Source of the DNA: Stenotrophomonas maltophilia
GTDB taxonomy: Bacteria; Pseudomonadota; Gammaproteobacteria; Xanthomonadales; Xanthomonadaceae
Assembly (NCBI RefSeq): GCF_023518235.1
Contig: NZ_CP090423.1
Coordinates: 2,666,001-2,730,000 of the forward strand
Direction: 5' to 3'
Length of the DNA: 64,000 nucleotides
Part shown: piece by piece, positions 9,547-19,056 of the stretch
How the letters are laid out: each line of letters begins with the position of its first letter
Numbering within the stretch: position 1 is the first letter of the stretch
The notes under the pieces: generated by a model
Databases searched by the model: none
What the model saw: only the letters and a program-made list of their open reading frames with translations
What the model was told of the DNA's origin: nothing
Position numbers and translations under genes: made by a program

Positions 9547-12500
9547 AGGGCACCAGCGGAGACACGGGCAACGGCAGGTTGCCCTGCCAGGGCTTGAAGG
9601 TATAGCGCAGGTAGAGCTGGAACGAATTCGGCGAGAAATCGCGGCTGCGCTGCAGGGTGCCGGCCGCGCCCAGCACGAAGTGATCGCCGAGGCGGCGTTC
9701 CACCGCGCCGTACAGGCGGTAGCCGGTGCCGGTGCTGCTGCTGTTGCCGGTGTACAGGCCGGCCTCGTCCAGCCGCAGCGGGCCGTACTGCGGCTCGAGC
9801 TGTGCAATCACGCGCTCGATCACTGCCTGATCGGGGAAACGGCTGATCGACGCGGTGCTCGCACTGGACACACTGACCGAGCCATCCAGGCGCACCGACC
9901 ACACATCATTACGCCAGGCAAAGCTGACCGGCAGGCTCAGCGAGGCGTAGCGCTGCGGGCTGTAGTAACCGCCCTGGCCCAGCGAGTAGCCGCCCAGATC
10001 CTTCTGGTAGCGCCAGTACATGGCGGTGGTGCCCACGTCCAGGCGCAGGTCGGTGCGCTGGATCAGCTTGTGGTACCAGCCCACCATCGCGCGTGCACGG
10101 GTGTTGTCGACCACGTTGCGGCCAGTCAGCCGGTGCCAGCTCCAGTTCGACCACACGCCGTTGCGGCCGCCCTGGTCGTAGCCGAGGCTGAAGGTGGCGC
10201 CGTTGGCGGTGACCCCGCCCCAGGCGATGCCACTGCGCGGGTCGATGGCACCGGCCTGGGAGAGCAGCGAATTGGTCATCGGCCGCCGCGACACGGTGGC
10301 GCCCCAGCCGAACCGGCCGAGATCGCCGTTGAGGGTGACGCCACCCAGCCAGTTGCCCACCACGTAGTTGGACGGGGTGTGGCCGATGTCGAGGTTCCAG
10401 CGGTCGTCCAGCGTGCGCCAGCCGACGGCGAAACCGGCACCAGAGCTGCGCCGCTGGTGCACGAAGCGGGTGCAGCCCGGTGCGCGCAGGTTACTGCCGT
10501 CGGCCTGCAGCAGATCGAGGTCGCAGCTGCCGAAATCCTCGTCGTAGGCCCCATCCGCGTCGGTCTGGAAACGGCCGGCATCGAAGTTCACCTGCTCGAT
10601 GCGCGCCCAGCCCAGGCCACCGGCGAACGGGGCATCGAGATGAGCGATGCGGGTATCGCGCGACAGCCGCGAAATGCCCGGGGTTCCATCGCTACGGCGG
10701 CCGGTGTCCTGCATCACCGTCAGGGTGGGATTCTCCTGCTGGTACAGGGTCTCCACGTCGCTGCGCAGGCTGCGCCGCAACCAGTCATCGCCGGCGGTCT
10801 CGCGGCTGGCCAGGGTCAGCGCACGATTGTCGCGCGACTCGGCCTGGGCGGGGGCCAGCAGGCCATTGTCGGCCATCGCCTGCGCGTACATGTCCAGCGC
10901 CTGCTGCGGATCATCGCGGCGCACCAGCCGTGCCGCGTCGCGCCAGGACTGTGCATCGGGTCCGGTCCTGCGCGCCAGCAGTGCGCGCAGGATCGCCAGC
11001 GCCTTGGTGTCTTCGCGCAGGTCGGTCCAGATCGTGGCGAGCTGACGCTGCTGGCCGATCTCGGCATCGTCCACTGCCGGCGGTGCGTCGTGCATCTGGC
11101 GGCGTGCGCTGGCCAGGTCGCCGCTGCCGATCCAGGCCTGTACCTGGCCCAGCTGCGCGTCCACATTGTCCGGCTGCGCGGCGAGCACGCGCTGGTAGTA
11201 GTGCAATGCCTGTGCGTGGTCACCGCGCAGGCGCGCCCATTCGGCCATCAGGAGATCGTTGTCGGTGCTGGGTGGTTGCTGCTGCAGCAGCGCGATGGCC
11301 TCGGCCTCACGTCCCTGCGCACGCAGCTCCCACAGATGGTCGACCAGCTGCTGGCGTTTCAGGCGGGTGGACAGCGCGCGGATGTCATCGTCCCACTGCG
11401 CCTGCGGCAGCGCGTCGAGCACCGCCAGCGCCTGCGGCAGGCGATCGGAGCCGGACAGGTACAACGCCTGTGCGTAGCGTGCCTCGGCACTGTCGTTGCG
11501 GGCCGCCATGTCGGCCACCACGGCATCGGCCTCGTCCTGCCGGCCCGCGCTGCGCAGCTCGTTGCCCAGCGCGTAGGCCAGCCAGGCATCGCCCGGCAGT
11601 TCGCTGCGCAGCTGCTGTCCCAGCGTGATGGCGGTGGTGGCATCACCGCTGGCCAGCGCCTGTTCGCGGCGCTCGCGCAGACGACTGATCTGCAGCTGGC
11701 GCAGGTCTTCGGCATACAACCTGCGCTGGGCAGCGGGCAATGCGTTGATGAAGGTTTCCAACCGCTGCGGATCGGTGCGGCCATACAGCTGCACCAGCTT
11801 GCGGATCACGTTGGCATCGTTGGGCGCCATCCGCCGTGCCAGCTGCAGCTGCCGTTCGGCCGCGTCGTCATCGCCGCGGGCCACGGCCACGTCGACCAGG
11901 CCCAGCGCCGCATTGACGTCGCGCGGTTGCTGGCGGCGTGCCTGCGCGTACAGGCGCTCGGCCTCATCCAGCCGGCCTGCGGCCAGCGCGGCATCGGCCT
12001 GGTCCAGCTGCAGCCAGTAACGCGTGCTGGCAATCAGATCACGCCACTTGTCGCTGCTGTCACCGGCCGGTGTGGCCTGCACCGCACGCTGGAAGTAGCC
12101 GATGGCCTGCTCACGCCGTCCCTGCCGCATCAGCGCCATGCCCAAACCGCCCAGCAGATCAGCCTCACGCGGATACCCCCGCAGGGCCTGCAGGAAGGCG
12201 CGCTCGGCTTCGGCGTTGCGGCCGGCATCCAGCAGCTGCTGGCCACGCAGGCCCGCACGCCAGGCCGGGTCGCTCACCCGCTTGTGCTGGTCGGCATAGC
12301 GTTCGCGCACCAAAGCCAGGTCGTTGAACGTGGGGTTGCGGGTGATGAAATCCTGCAGGCGGCGCACGCTGCGTTCGTCGGCCGGCTGCTCCTTCAGGTA
12401 CGCCCACTCGGCATCGGCGGCCATGCCACGCGCCTCCGGGTTGCGTCCCATCCGTTGCAGCGCGGCCAGCGCTTCGTTGTCGTGGCCGGCGGCGAACAGC

Positions 12501-13111
12501 AGCTGCGACAGCGTCTGCAGCAGCGTCACATTGCCCGGGTAGCTGCGATCGAGCTCGCTCAGCGCACGGATCGCCAAGGCGCGTCCATCGGCCTGGCTGC
12601 CACGCAGGCGCCAGTACTCCAGACCCAGCTGCAGGCCGGGCGGGTCATCGTTGAACAGGCGACGGTAGATCACCAGCGCTTCGGCACTACGGCCGCCGGC
12701 AGCGAACAGACGCGCCTGCTGCAGGTCCTGCTGCAGGTCACCACGGTAGGCTTGCCAGAGGCGTTCACCGGCCGCCAGTTCGCGGCTGCCGGCGCCGAGC
12801 TGGCGCAGCCGCTTCAACGTGGCCTCGGCATCGTCCAGCTTCTGCTGCGACAGCTGCACCTCCAGGATCGCCACCAACGTAGCGCGATCATCCGGGGCCA
12901 GCATCCGCAGCCGCGCCAGTGCGTCCTCGATCAGGCTCTGGCGGCCGGTAGCCTCACCGATGCGTACCTGCTGCAGCAGCCATTGCCGCTGCTCGGCCAC
13001 GGTGCCACCGGGGGTCTCCGGCAGCGCCTGCGCCGCACACGGGGCGGCCCCGGCCAGCCCAAGCAGGACCAGACCGGATGCGGTGACCAGCGGGTGCCGC
13101 CTGCGTGCCAT
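9530..13111 (-). CDS. bcsC: BcsC, TPR periplasmic scaffold and outer-membrane cellulose porin
   Basis: BcsC carries cellulose from the inner-membrane synthase across the periplasm and outer membrane. The 1193-aa protein has a signal peptide (MARRRHPLVTASGLVLLGLA, cleavage near AAQA). About 800 residues of tetratricopeptide repeats follow, with many A-L-x-R and Y-P-G/N-spaced helices. A C-terminal domain of about 350 residues alternates polar and aromatic strands and ends with YLRYTFKPWQG, typical of the BcsC beta-barrel. The ATG at 13111 shares its A with the bcsB stop (TGATG), so translation is probably coupled. A longer frame to 13255 would lie inside bcsB and is rejected. Confidence 0.95.
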   Translation of the reverse strand: MARRRHPLVTASGLVLLGLAGAAPCAAQALPETPGGTVAEQRQWLLQQVRIGEATGRQSLIEDALARLRMLAPDDRATLVAILEVQLSQQKLDDAEATLKRLRQLGAGSRELAAGERLWQAYRGDLQQDLQQARLFAAGGRSAEALVIYRRLFNDDPPGLQLGLEYWRLRGSQADGRALAIRALSELDRSYPGNVTLLQTLSQLLFAAGHDNEALAALQRMGRNPEARGMAADAEWAYLKEQPADERSVRRLQDFITRNPTFNDLALVRERYADQHKRVSDPAWRAGLRGQQLLDAGRNAEAERAFLQALRGYPREADLLGGLGMALMRQGRREQAIGYFQRAVQATPAGDSSDKWRDLIASTRYWLQLDQADAALAAGRLDEAERLYAQARRQQPRDVNAALGLVDVAVARGDDDAAERQLQLARRMAPNDANVIRKLVQLYGRTDPQRLETFINALPAAQRRLYAEDLRQLQISRLRERREQALASGDATTAITLGQQLRSELPGDAWLAYALGNELRSAGRQDEADAVVADMAARNDSAEARYAQALYLSGSDRLPQALAVLDALPQAQWDDDIRALSTRLKRQQLVDHLWELRAQGREAEAIALLQQQPPSTDNDLLMAEWARLRGDHAQALHYYQRVLAAQPDNVDAQLGQVQAWIGSGDLASARRQMHDAPPAVDDAEIGQQRQLATIWTDLREDTKALAILRALLARRTGPDAQSWRDAARLVRRDDPQQALDMYAQAMADNGLLAPAQAESRDNRALTLASRETAGDDWLRRSLRSDVETLYQQENPTLTVMQDTGRRSDGTPGISRLSRDTRIAHLDAPFAGGLGWARIEQVNFDAGRFQTDADGAYDEDFGSCDLDLLQADGSNLRAPGCTRFVHQRRSSGAGFAVGWRTLDDRWNLDIGHTPSNYVVGNWLGGVTLNGDLGRFGWGATVSRRPMTNSLLSQAGAIDPRSGIAWGGVTANGATFSLGYDQGGRNGVWSNWSWHRLTGRNVVDNTRARAMVGWYHKLIQRTDLRLDVGTTAMYWRYQKDLGGYSLGQGGYYSPQRYASLSLPVSFAWRNDVWSVRLDGSVSVSSASTASISRFPDQAVIERVIAQLEPQYGPLRLDEAGLYTGNSSSTGTGYRLYGAVERRLGDHFVLGAAGTLQRSRDFSPNSFQLYLRYTFKPWQGNLPLPVSPLVPYGEFR

Positions 13112-15489
13112 CAGTGCCCCGGATCCAGACGCTTGGCTGCCACCCAGCGCAGCGTGCGCCACAGCAGGAAGGCCACCATCAGCACCACCACCGTGGCCAG
13201 CACGGCCAGCAGCGCGGGGTGGTCGGCCAGGTGGTACCACAGCAGCAGCCACCACGGCAGTGCGCCCACGTAGTAGTGCTCGCCGACGAACTGGCTGTGG
13301 ATACCCGAACTGCGCAGGATCGCCACCGATCCGGCGATCGCCTCACGCTTGCCGGTATCACTGAGCGCGTCGTCGAGCAGGCCATAGTCGGCGGCATTGC
13401 TGGCCGCCAGCGAAACGATGCTGCGCTGCGCGTGGTGCGGCGATTGCATGCCGATGATCGCGGCGAACGGGGCCTGCGCGGTCACGGCCACTTCAGTCAC
13501 CGCCGGGTCGCCGGCACGGCTGCCGCGCCGCGCCTGTTCCATCGCCGCCTGCGGCGAAGGCGATTGGCCATTGAGCAGGCGCGTGCGCTGGTCGTCGATC
13601 AGCAGCGACAGCTGCTGGCTGCCGCGCAGCTCGGCCGGTAGCACGCCCAGCATCAGCAGGTCCGCATCCAGCGCACTGGCCTGCTTCCAGTCATCGGACA
13701 GGCGCAGGCCGTAGGCCGGGTAGCCGCTCTGCACGCCCAGGCCGCCGACCAGGTTCAACAGCAGGCCCACCTGCGCTTCGCTGGAAACCGACGGCACCAG
13801 CACCACGGTCTCGGACAGGTCGGCCATGCGGGTGAACGGGAATCCGCTGAGTGCGAACGCCGACAGGTCTGGCAGCCCCATGTAGTGATGGAAGCCGGAG
13901 AAGTCGATGGTCGAGTCTTCCTCGATGGCCGCCTGCAGGTTCGGCGGCAGCACCGTCTGGCAATGGTCGCGCTGGGCGCTGCCCATCACGCTGGCGAAGT
14001 TGAAGTCGAAGCGCAGCTGGTTGCGGTCGCCCAGCTTCAATGCCGGAATCAGCAGGCGCCCGTCATCGGCACCGGCATCGCCGGCCAGCACCGGCAGGCG
14101 GATTTCCTCCAGTCCCTGCTTGCCGTTGCGCCGCACCAGCGGGAAGCTGGAGATGAACTGGTCGTTGATCGCTACGCCCAACCGCGATTCATCGCTGCCG
14201 AACGGCGGCGTGTAGCGGTAGCGCAGGTTCAGCGGAATGCCCTGGTTGCGCCAGATGAACAGATCCGGCGGCAGGTTGAGGTTGACCGTGATCGGCTGCG
14301 GCGACACGCCGTTGGCATGCAGCTGCTGCGGGTAGTCCAGCAGCTCGGCCAGGCGCACGGCACGGTCGGTGCGCACCCAGTTCGGCGCATCGTACGGCTT
14401 GCGCGGGGCCAGCGGCTTGATCTCGTCGATGCTGACCTGGCGGCCGCGGAACAGCACGTTGCCGGCGGCCATCGCGGCTACCGCCTTCTGCAGGTCCTCA
14501 TCGTTGCGGCCGAGCACCAGCAGCAGCTTGCGCTGCGGGTCTTCCGGCAGCGCCATCAGTTCGATCACCGGCCCCTTCACCGGTGCATGGTTGGCGATCA
14601 CCGGCGGGAACCTGCCGTTGACCGCCAGCACCACCGCATGGCCGCTGTCGGGCAGCGCACCGAAAGTGACCGGGAAGCGCGCCTGGCGCCACCAGCCGGA
14701 CAGGCTGCCGAAATAGGAGGCCATCACCGCCGCGGCACGCTGCTGGCCCAGGCTGGGTGCGGCAGCGAACACCACCGGCAGATCCAGACGCGCGGTATCG
14801 CGCGGGTCGAAGAAGGGCAGCGGGAAATTGGCCAGATCGTCCTGCATCGCCAGCGGCTGGCCGCCCAGGCGCAAGGTACTGTTGCTGGACAGGTTGACCC
14901 ACAGCGAGCTGTGGGTCGGCTCTTCGCAGATATCGGTGTAGTGGCCGACAAACTCCAGCCGCACCTGGTTGAAATCGGCGATCAGGCGCGCATCCAGCGG
15001 CAGCTTGGCCTGCACCGGGCGGCCCAGCTGATCGTTGCTGATCGGCACCACGCCCATCATCGCGTCGTTGAGATAGACCCGAAGATGCGACAGGGTCGGC
15101 AGCAGCGACGGTGAGGGCGTGAAGCTCAGGTCCAGTTCGGCATCGCGTACCAGGCGGTCACGGCGCACCTGGAACTCGAACGTGGTGGCATTGCGCACGC
15201 CGGACAGCAGTGTGTCCTGGCGCCGCCCGAGCTGGGCAAAGGTGTTCTGCCGCTGCCACGGCCAGGCACTACCGGCCCAGGTCTGCGCCAGCGCCGGTTC
15301 GCTGCCTGCGGCAGGTGCGGCAGGCACGGACGCCGTCCCTGTCGGCGTCGACGACGGCAGTGTGGCCGCCGCAGCGCGCGCGGCAAGCAGGGTGGCGGGG
15401 AGGGCCGGCGCCGGTGCGCTGTTGCCCGAAGCCACGGGCAGGGCCAGCAAGGGCAGCAGCAGCCAGCGCAGAGAAAGAGGAGTGCTCAT
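13111..15489 (-). CDS. bcsB: BcsB, periplasmic cellulose synthase subunit
   Basis: BcsB forms the periplasmic, membrane-anchored partner of BcsA and guides the glucan. The 792-aa protein has an N-terminal signal (LRWLLLPLLALPVASG) and repeated carbohydrate-binding and flavodoxin-like modules. Its C-terminal transmembrane helix (LAVLATVVVLMVAFLLW) is followed by a basic tail; this is the helix that docks on BcsA. The sequence DHCQTVLPPNLQAAIEEDST matches a conserved BcsB region. It starts with an ATGA overlap on the bcsA stop and ends with a TGATG overlap on bcsC. Confidence 0.95.
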   Translation of the reverse strand: MSTPLSLRWLLLPLLALPVASGNSAPAPALPATLLAARAAAATLPSSTPTGTASVPAAPAAGSEPALAQTWAGSAWPWQRQNTFAQLGRRQDTLLSGVRNATTFEFQVRRDRLVRDAELDLSFTPSPSLLPTLSHLRVYLNDAMMGVVPISNDQLGRPVQAKLPLDARLIADFNQVRLEFVGHYTDICEEPTHSSLWVNLSSNSTLRLGGQPLAMQDDLANFPLPFFDPRDTARLDLPVVFAAAPSLGQQRAAAVMASYFGSLSGWWRQARFPVTFGALPDSGHAVVLAVNGRFPPVIANHAPVKGPVIELMALPEDPQRKLLLVLGRNDEDLQKAVAAMAAGNVLFRGRQVSIDEIKPLAPRKPYDAPNWVRTDRAVRLAELLDYPQQLHANGVSPQPITVNLNLPPDLFIWRNQGIPLNLRYRYTPPFGSDESRLGVAINDQFISSFPLVRRNGKQGLEEIRLPVLAGDAGADDGRLLIPALKLGDRNQLRFDFNFASVMGSAQRDHCQTVLPPNLQAAIEEDSTIDFSGFHHYMGLPDLSAFALSGFPFTRMADLSETVVLVPSVSSEAQVGLLLNLVGGLGVQSGYPAYGLRLSDDWKQASALDADLLMLGVLPAELRGSQQLSLLIDDQRTRLLNGQSPSPQAAMEQARRGSRAGDPAVTEVAVTAQAPFAAIIGMQSPHHAQRSIVSLAASNAADYGLLDDALSDTGKREAIAGSVAILRSSGIHSQFVGEHYYVGALPWWLLLWYHLADHPALLAVLATVVVLMVAFLLWRTLRWVAAKRLDPGH

Positions 15490-18110
15490 GGACGAAGCCC
15501 TGGATCAGCGGCTGGGTCAGCCGGGTGGGAAGGAAGCGGACGTTGCGGGGCAAAGCTGGCCATCCATCGCAGCAGGCGACGGCTCCAATGCATCGGACGG
15601 TCGAGGTCGAACGGCGTGAAGTCGCCCATCCGCCGGTAACCACGCCAGCCCAGCACCAGCACGCTCCAAAGGCTGCGCGGCAGGCTCTTGGGCTGGTAGC
15701 CGGCATGCCAGTCCAGCCAGGCATCGGCGCGGGCGAACGTGCACTGGGCGAACTCCACGCGCTGGCGCTCGCTCTCGAACAGCAGCAACAGGCCCAGGCG
15801 ATGGCCGACGGTGCGCTGCACGCGGGCCGGGAACGCGAACTCGCGGCGTCCACGCCCCAGCAGCACCTGCACGCGCTCGCCTTCGGCCAGCAGCGCATCC
15901 TCGCCCAGCTCGATGCCGACGCCATCATTGGAGTAATCCTGCAGCACGCCGCGCAGACGACGGCCATCGGGAATCTGCAGCGCCATCGGCAGGCGCGTGG
16001 TGACCCGGTGCGTGCGCCGCACCTGCTGCACTTCGGCGGCCACGGCCAGCGCGCCACCAATGATGAGCAGGTTGTACAGCACCCACAGCGAGCTGACCAC
16101 GACCGTGCCACGCTCATCGGCCGGCCCGTGCATGAAGCGCCACACAGCGAAGCACAGGCCCAGCACGTTGAGCAGCGCCAGCACCAGGTACGGCCGCGCC
16201 ACGCGCCAGTCGAAGCGATCTCCGGCCTGCGTACCGCCCTTGTCGGTCACGTTGAACTTGCCTCGCCCCGGGCTGAACAGTGCCACCGTGGTCGGCCGCG
16301 CGATGTACCAGGCCAGCACCGTTTCATACACCTCGCCCCAGAACGGGCGCCGGTACTTGCCCTGGATGCGCGCATTGGTGAGGCTGGCGTGCGCCATGTG
16401 CGGCACCACGAACAACAGGATGGCCAGCGCCGGCGCGTAGATGATGTAGACGTGCAGCAGCAGGAACGCCAGTGGCGCGGTCAGGAACACCAGGCGCGGT
16501 ATGCCGGCCAGGAAGTGCAGCATGGCATTGGCGTAGCAGAAGCGCTGGAACAGGCTCAGGCCTTTGCCCAGCAATGGGTTGTCGATGCGGAAGATCTGCA
16601 CCATGCCACGCGCCCAGCGGATGCGCTGGTTGACGTGCGCGCCCAGGCTGTCGGTCGCCAGGCCCGCCGCCTGCGGAATGCGCAGGTAGGCCGAGTTCCA
16701 GCCACCGCGATGCAGACGCAGCGCAGTGTGCGCATCCTCGGTGACGGTTTCGGTGGCAAAGCCGCCGATCGCATCGATGGCCTCGCGCCGCAGCACCGCG
16801 CACGAGCCGCAGAAGAAGGCCGCATTCCACAGGTCGTTGCCGTCCTGCACCAGCCCATAGAACAGCTCGCCTTCGTTGGGGTCGCTGCGGAACACCTGCA
16901 GGTTGCGTTCGAACGGGTCGGCCGAGAAGAAATGATGCGGGGTCTGTACCAGCGCCAGTTTTGGATCACGCAGGAACCAGCCGCAGGTGATCTGCAGGAA
17001 CGAGCGCACCGGCAGGTGGTCGCTGTCGAAGATCGCCACCAGCTCGCCGTCGATCAGCGTCAGCGCGTGGTTCAGATTGCCGGCCTTGGCGTGGCGGTTG
17101 TCGCTGCGGGTAATGTAGTTGACCCCGGTCTGCACGGCGAATGCGCGGAATTCCTCGCGCTTGCCGTCGTCCAGGATATGGATGCGCAGCTTGTCGGCCG
17201 GCCAGTCCAGGCCCATCGCCGCGTACACGGTGTGCCGCACCAGCGCGAGGTCTTCGTTGTAGGTGGGGATCAGCACATCCACCGTCGGCCACTGCCGGAT
17301 GTCCTGCGGCAGTGCTGCCGGGCGCCGCCGCAGCGGCCAGGCCACCTGCACGTAGCCCAGCATCAGCACCAGCCAGGAATAGGTCTCGGCCGCCAGCAGC
17401 ACCACGCCGCAGACCAGGTCGAAGGTGCTGTTCCAGTTCAGCGTGGCGGTATAGCGCCACCACAGGTAGCGGCAGGACACGGTGATCGACAGCACCACCA
17501 GCACCAGCGTGGCGTAGCGGCCCTGCATGCGCCGCACCAGCAGCGCGATGGCCCACAGCAGCAGCACGAATACGAACTGTGCGACATAGGTGAACGGCTG
17601 GGTGATGCACAGCACGGCCAATCCCAGCGTGGCCAGCCCGATCAGCAGCGTCAGCAGCTGCCGCGACCGTGGCGACAGCGCGCGCGCCCGTTGCCCGAAC
17701 CAGTGGGCCAGGCGGCTGTTCCAGAATTCGCTGGGCGCATCGCGCATCGCGCGCAGGTAGCGCAGGCGGCCGCGCCCGGCCGCACCGCGCAGCTCGGCAA
17801 TGCGCTGGCGGCGGGCTTCGGCCAGGCGCAGCCGTCGCCTGGAAGCCTTCGGTACCAGCCGCACCACCGACAGCCAGATGGCCTGGATCAGCAGGCGCAG
17901 CGGGTCACCCAGCCGCCAGCGCCGGTCACCCTGCACCTGCGGAAACGCCGTGCGCAGGCGTGGCGCCAGTGCCTGCCAGGCCGGTCCCTCCAGCCGCAGC
18001 AACGCCCAGCCCATCAGCTGCAACAGCCACAGCACGGCGCGCGTCGGCCACGCGGCATGGACGCGCTCGCGCATTCGGCTCCAGCCCAGGTAGTAGACGC
18101 GGCTGCTCAT
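15486..18110 (-). CDS. bcsA: BcsA, c-di-GMP-activated cellulose synthase
   Basis: This inner-membrane GT2 synthase polymerises UDP-glucose and extrudes the chain. The 874-aa protein has helices at about residues 150-260 and 510-680 around the catalytic domain. Substrate residues are visible: VLIPTYNED near 280, LDDG at 313-316, FDSDH at 361-365, TED near 458 and QRIRW at 495-499. The C-terminal PilZ domain holds the c-di-GMP motifs RRTHR (698-702) and DYSNDG (725-730), so activation by c-di-GMP is expected. Its N-terminal extension of about 140 residues is as in enterobacterial BcsA. I chose the ATG at 18110, which overlaps the bcsQ stop (TGATG). Confidence 0.97.
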   Translation of the reverse strand: MSSRVYYLGWSRMRERVHAAWPTRAVLWLLQLMGWALLRLEGPAWQALAPRLRTAFPQVQGDRRWRLGDPLRLLIQAIWLSVVRLVPKASRRRLRLAEARRQRIAELRGAAGRGRLRYLRAMRDAPSEFWNSRLAHWFGQRARALSPRSRQLLTLLIGLATLGLAVLCITQPFTYVAQFVFVLLLWAIALLVRRMQGRYATLVLVVLSITVSCRYLWWRYTATLNWNSTFDLVCGVVLLAAETYSWLVLMLGYVQVAWPLRRRPAALPQDIRQWPTVDVLIPTYNEDLALVRHTVYAAMGLDWPADKLRIHILDDGKREEFRAFAVQTGVNYITRSDNRHAKAGNLNHALTLIDGELVAIFDSDHLPVRSFLQITCGWFLRDPKLALVQTPHHFFSADPFERNLQVFRSDPNEGELFYGLVQDGNDLWNAAFFCGSCAVLRREAIDAIGGFATETVTEDAHTALRLHRGGWNSAYLRIPQAAGLATDSLGAHVNQRIRWARGMVQIFRIDNPLLGKGLSLFQRFCYANAMLHFLAGIPRLVFLTAPLAFLLLHVYIIYAPALAILLFVVPHMAHASLTNARIQGKYRRPFWGEVYETVLAWYIARPTTVALFSPGRGKFNVTDKGGTQAGDRFDWRVARPYLVLALLNVLGLCFAVWRFMHGPADERGTVVVSSLWVLYNLLIIGGALAVAAEVQQVRRTHRVTTRLPMALQIPDGRRLRGVLQDYSNDGVGIELGEDALLAEGERVQVLLGRGRREFAFPARVQRTVGHRLGLLLLFESERQRVEFAQCTFARADAWLDWHAGYQPKSLPRSLWSVLVLGWRGYRRMGDFTPFDLDRPMHWSRRLLRWMASFAPQRPLPSHPADPAADPGLRP

Positions 18111-18865
18111 CAGCCCTCCCCTGCCCTGCCCTGCCGGCGCGCGGCTTCGGCCAGGCACCACAACACCAGCCCATCGACATCGGCGGCGGCCAGCGAGTTG
18201 GCGGCATGCCGCCCCAGCGGCTGCTTGCTGGCCAGCGCCGCCGGCACCTGGGCATCTTCATGCAGCGGCTGCGGCACCAACCGACGCGCGTGCGCATGCA
18301 GCCACAGCTGCATGAGATCGCGCTGCACGGTGATCGCCGGGTCGTAGCGGTTGGCCAGCAACAGGCGATCGTCGTCGCGCTGGCGCTGCAGGAACACATG
18401 GCTGACCGGGTCGACGCAGGCCAGCCGCAGCGGCAAGGTGCAGCATGCGTGCTGGTTGATCGCAGCCGCATGGGCCGGCAGCCGCTGCGGCAGATCGAAC
18501 AACAGCCAGTCGAACTGGCTGGCCAGTTGTGGCAGCCGGTCAGCCCACAGGGTGGGCGTGTCGTGCAGGTGGCGTTCCACCTGCATCGCGCCCTCGGCAT
18601 CGACCCGCCCATACGGCAGCACGGCCAGGCCCGGCGCGCAGGCGAAGGCGGCATCGCGCCAGTCGCTGCCCTCCAGCAGCGCGCGCGCCCAGCCCCCCTC
18701 CACATCGGCCGCCAGGCCCAGATGCAGGCCGAGCATCTGATCGGGACTGCACTCGACCAGCAGCACGCGCACGCCCTGGGCATGCAGGCCCTGTCCCAGT
18801 GCCGCCAGCACCGTGGTCACCCCGGTTCCACCGTGGATACCCTGCAGCGACAGCACGGTGCTCAT
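18110..18865 (-). CDS. bcsQ: BcsQ, MinD/ParA-like ATPase of the cellulose operon
   Basis: BcsQ is needed for cellulose secretion and polar placement in enterobacteria and works with BcsR. The 251-aa protein begins VLSLQGIHGGTGVTTVLAAL. This is a deviant Walker A loop without the signature lysine, as is usual in BcsQ (E. coli also has GG-x-G-TTT). LLVECSPDQMLGLHL, GWARALLEGSDWRDA and WLLFDLPQRLP follow as in the family. It overlaps bcsR by four bases (ATGA) and bcsA by one. Confidence 0.93.
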   Translation of the reverse strand: MSTVLSLQGIHGGTGVTTVLAALGQGLHAQGVRVLLVECSPDQMLGLHLGLAADVEGGWARALLEGSDWRDAAFACAPGLAVLPYGRVDAEGAMQVERHLHDTPTLWADRLPQLASQFDWLLFDLPQRLPAHAAAINQHACCTLPLRLACVDPVSHVFLQRQRDDDRLLLANRYDPAITVQRDLMQLWLHAHARRLVPQPLHEDAQVPAALASKQPLGRHAANSLAAADVDGLVLWCLAEAARRQGRAGEG

Positions 18866-19056
18866 CGGCGCTGCTCCAGTTCGGCCCGCTCCAGTTCGGC
18901 CAGCAACGGCCAGCGTGCCAGTGCCTGCGCACGCTCGTGCTGGGCCGAGAAATCCACGTACGGCAGGCCGGGCATGTCCAGGCTGCGGCGCAGCAGGTCG
19001 ATGTCATCCTCTTCCACCGACAGCGTGGTGGGCACGGCAAGAATGTCGGCGGCCAT
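18862..19056 (-). CDS. bcsR: BcsR, short cellulose-synthesis regulator
   Basis: This 64-aa protein matches E. coli BcsR (62 aa) in layout: DIDLLRRSLDMPGLPYVDFS, then AQALARWPLLAELERAE. BcsR pairs with BcsQ to stabilise and c-di-GMP-tune the synthase. I chose the ATG at 19056, which overlaps the bcsG stop as TGATG; an upstream in-frame ATG at 19113 would lie well inside bcsG. Confidence 0.88.
   Translation of the reverse strand: MAADILAVPTTLSVEEDDIDLLRRSLDMPGLPYVDFSAQHERAQALARWPLLAELERAELEQRR

Noticed and set aside
13111-13255. N-terminal extension of BcsC to 13255
   Set aside because: It would lie inside bcsB and precede a normal signal peptide. The TGATG overlap at 13111 fits the rest of the operon.
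9314-18347. Two frames of more than 1000 codons on the plus strand (9314-13273 and 15210-18347)
   Set aside because: They lie opposite bcsC/bcsZ and bcsA/bcsB, which carry clear family motifs. No start signals and atypical composition.
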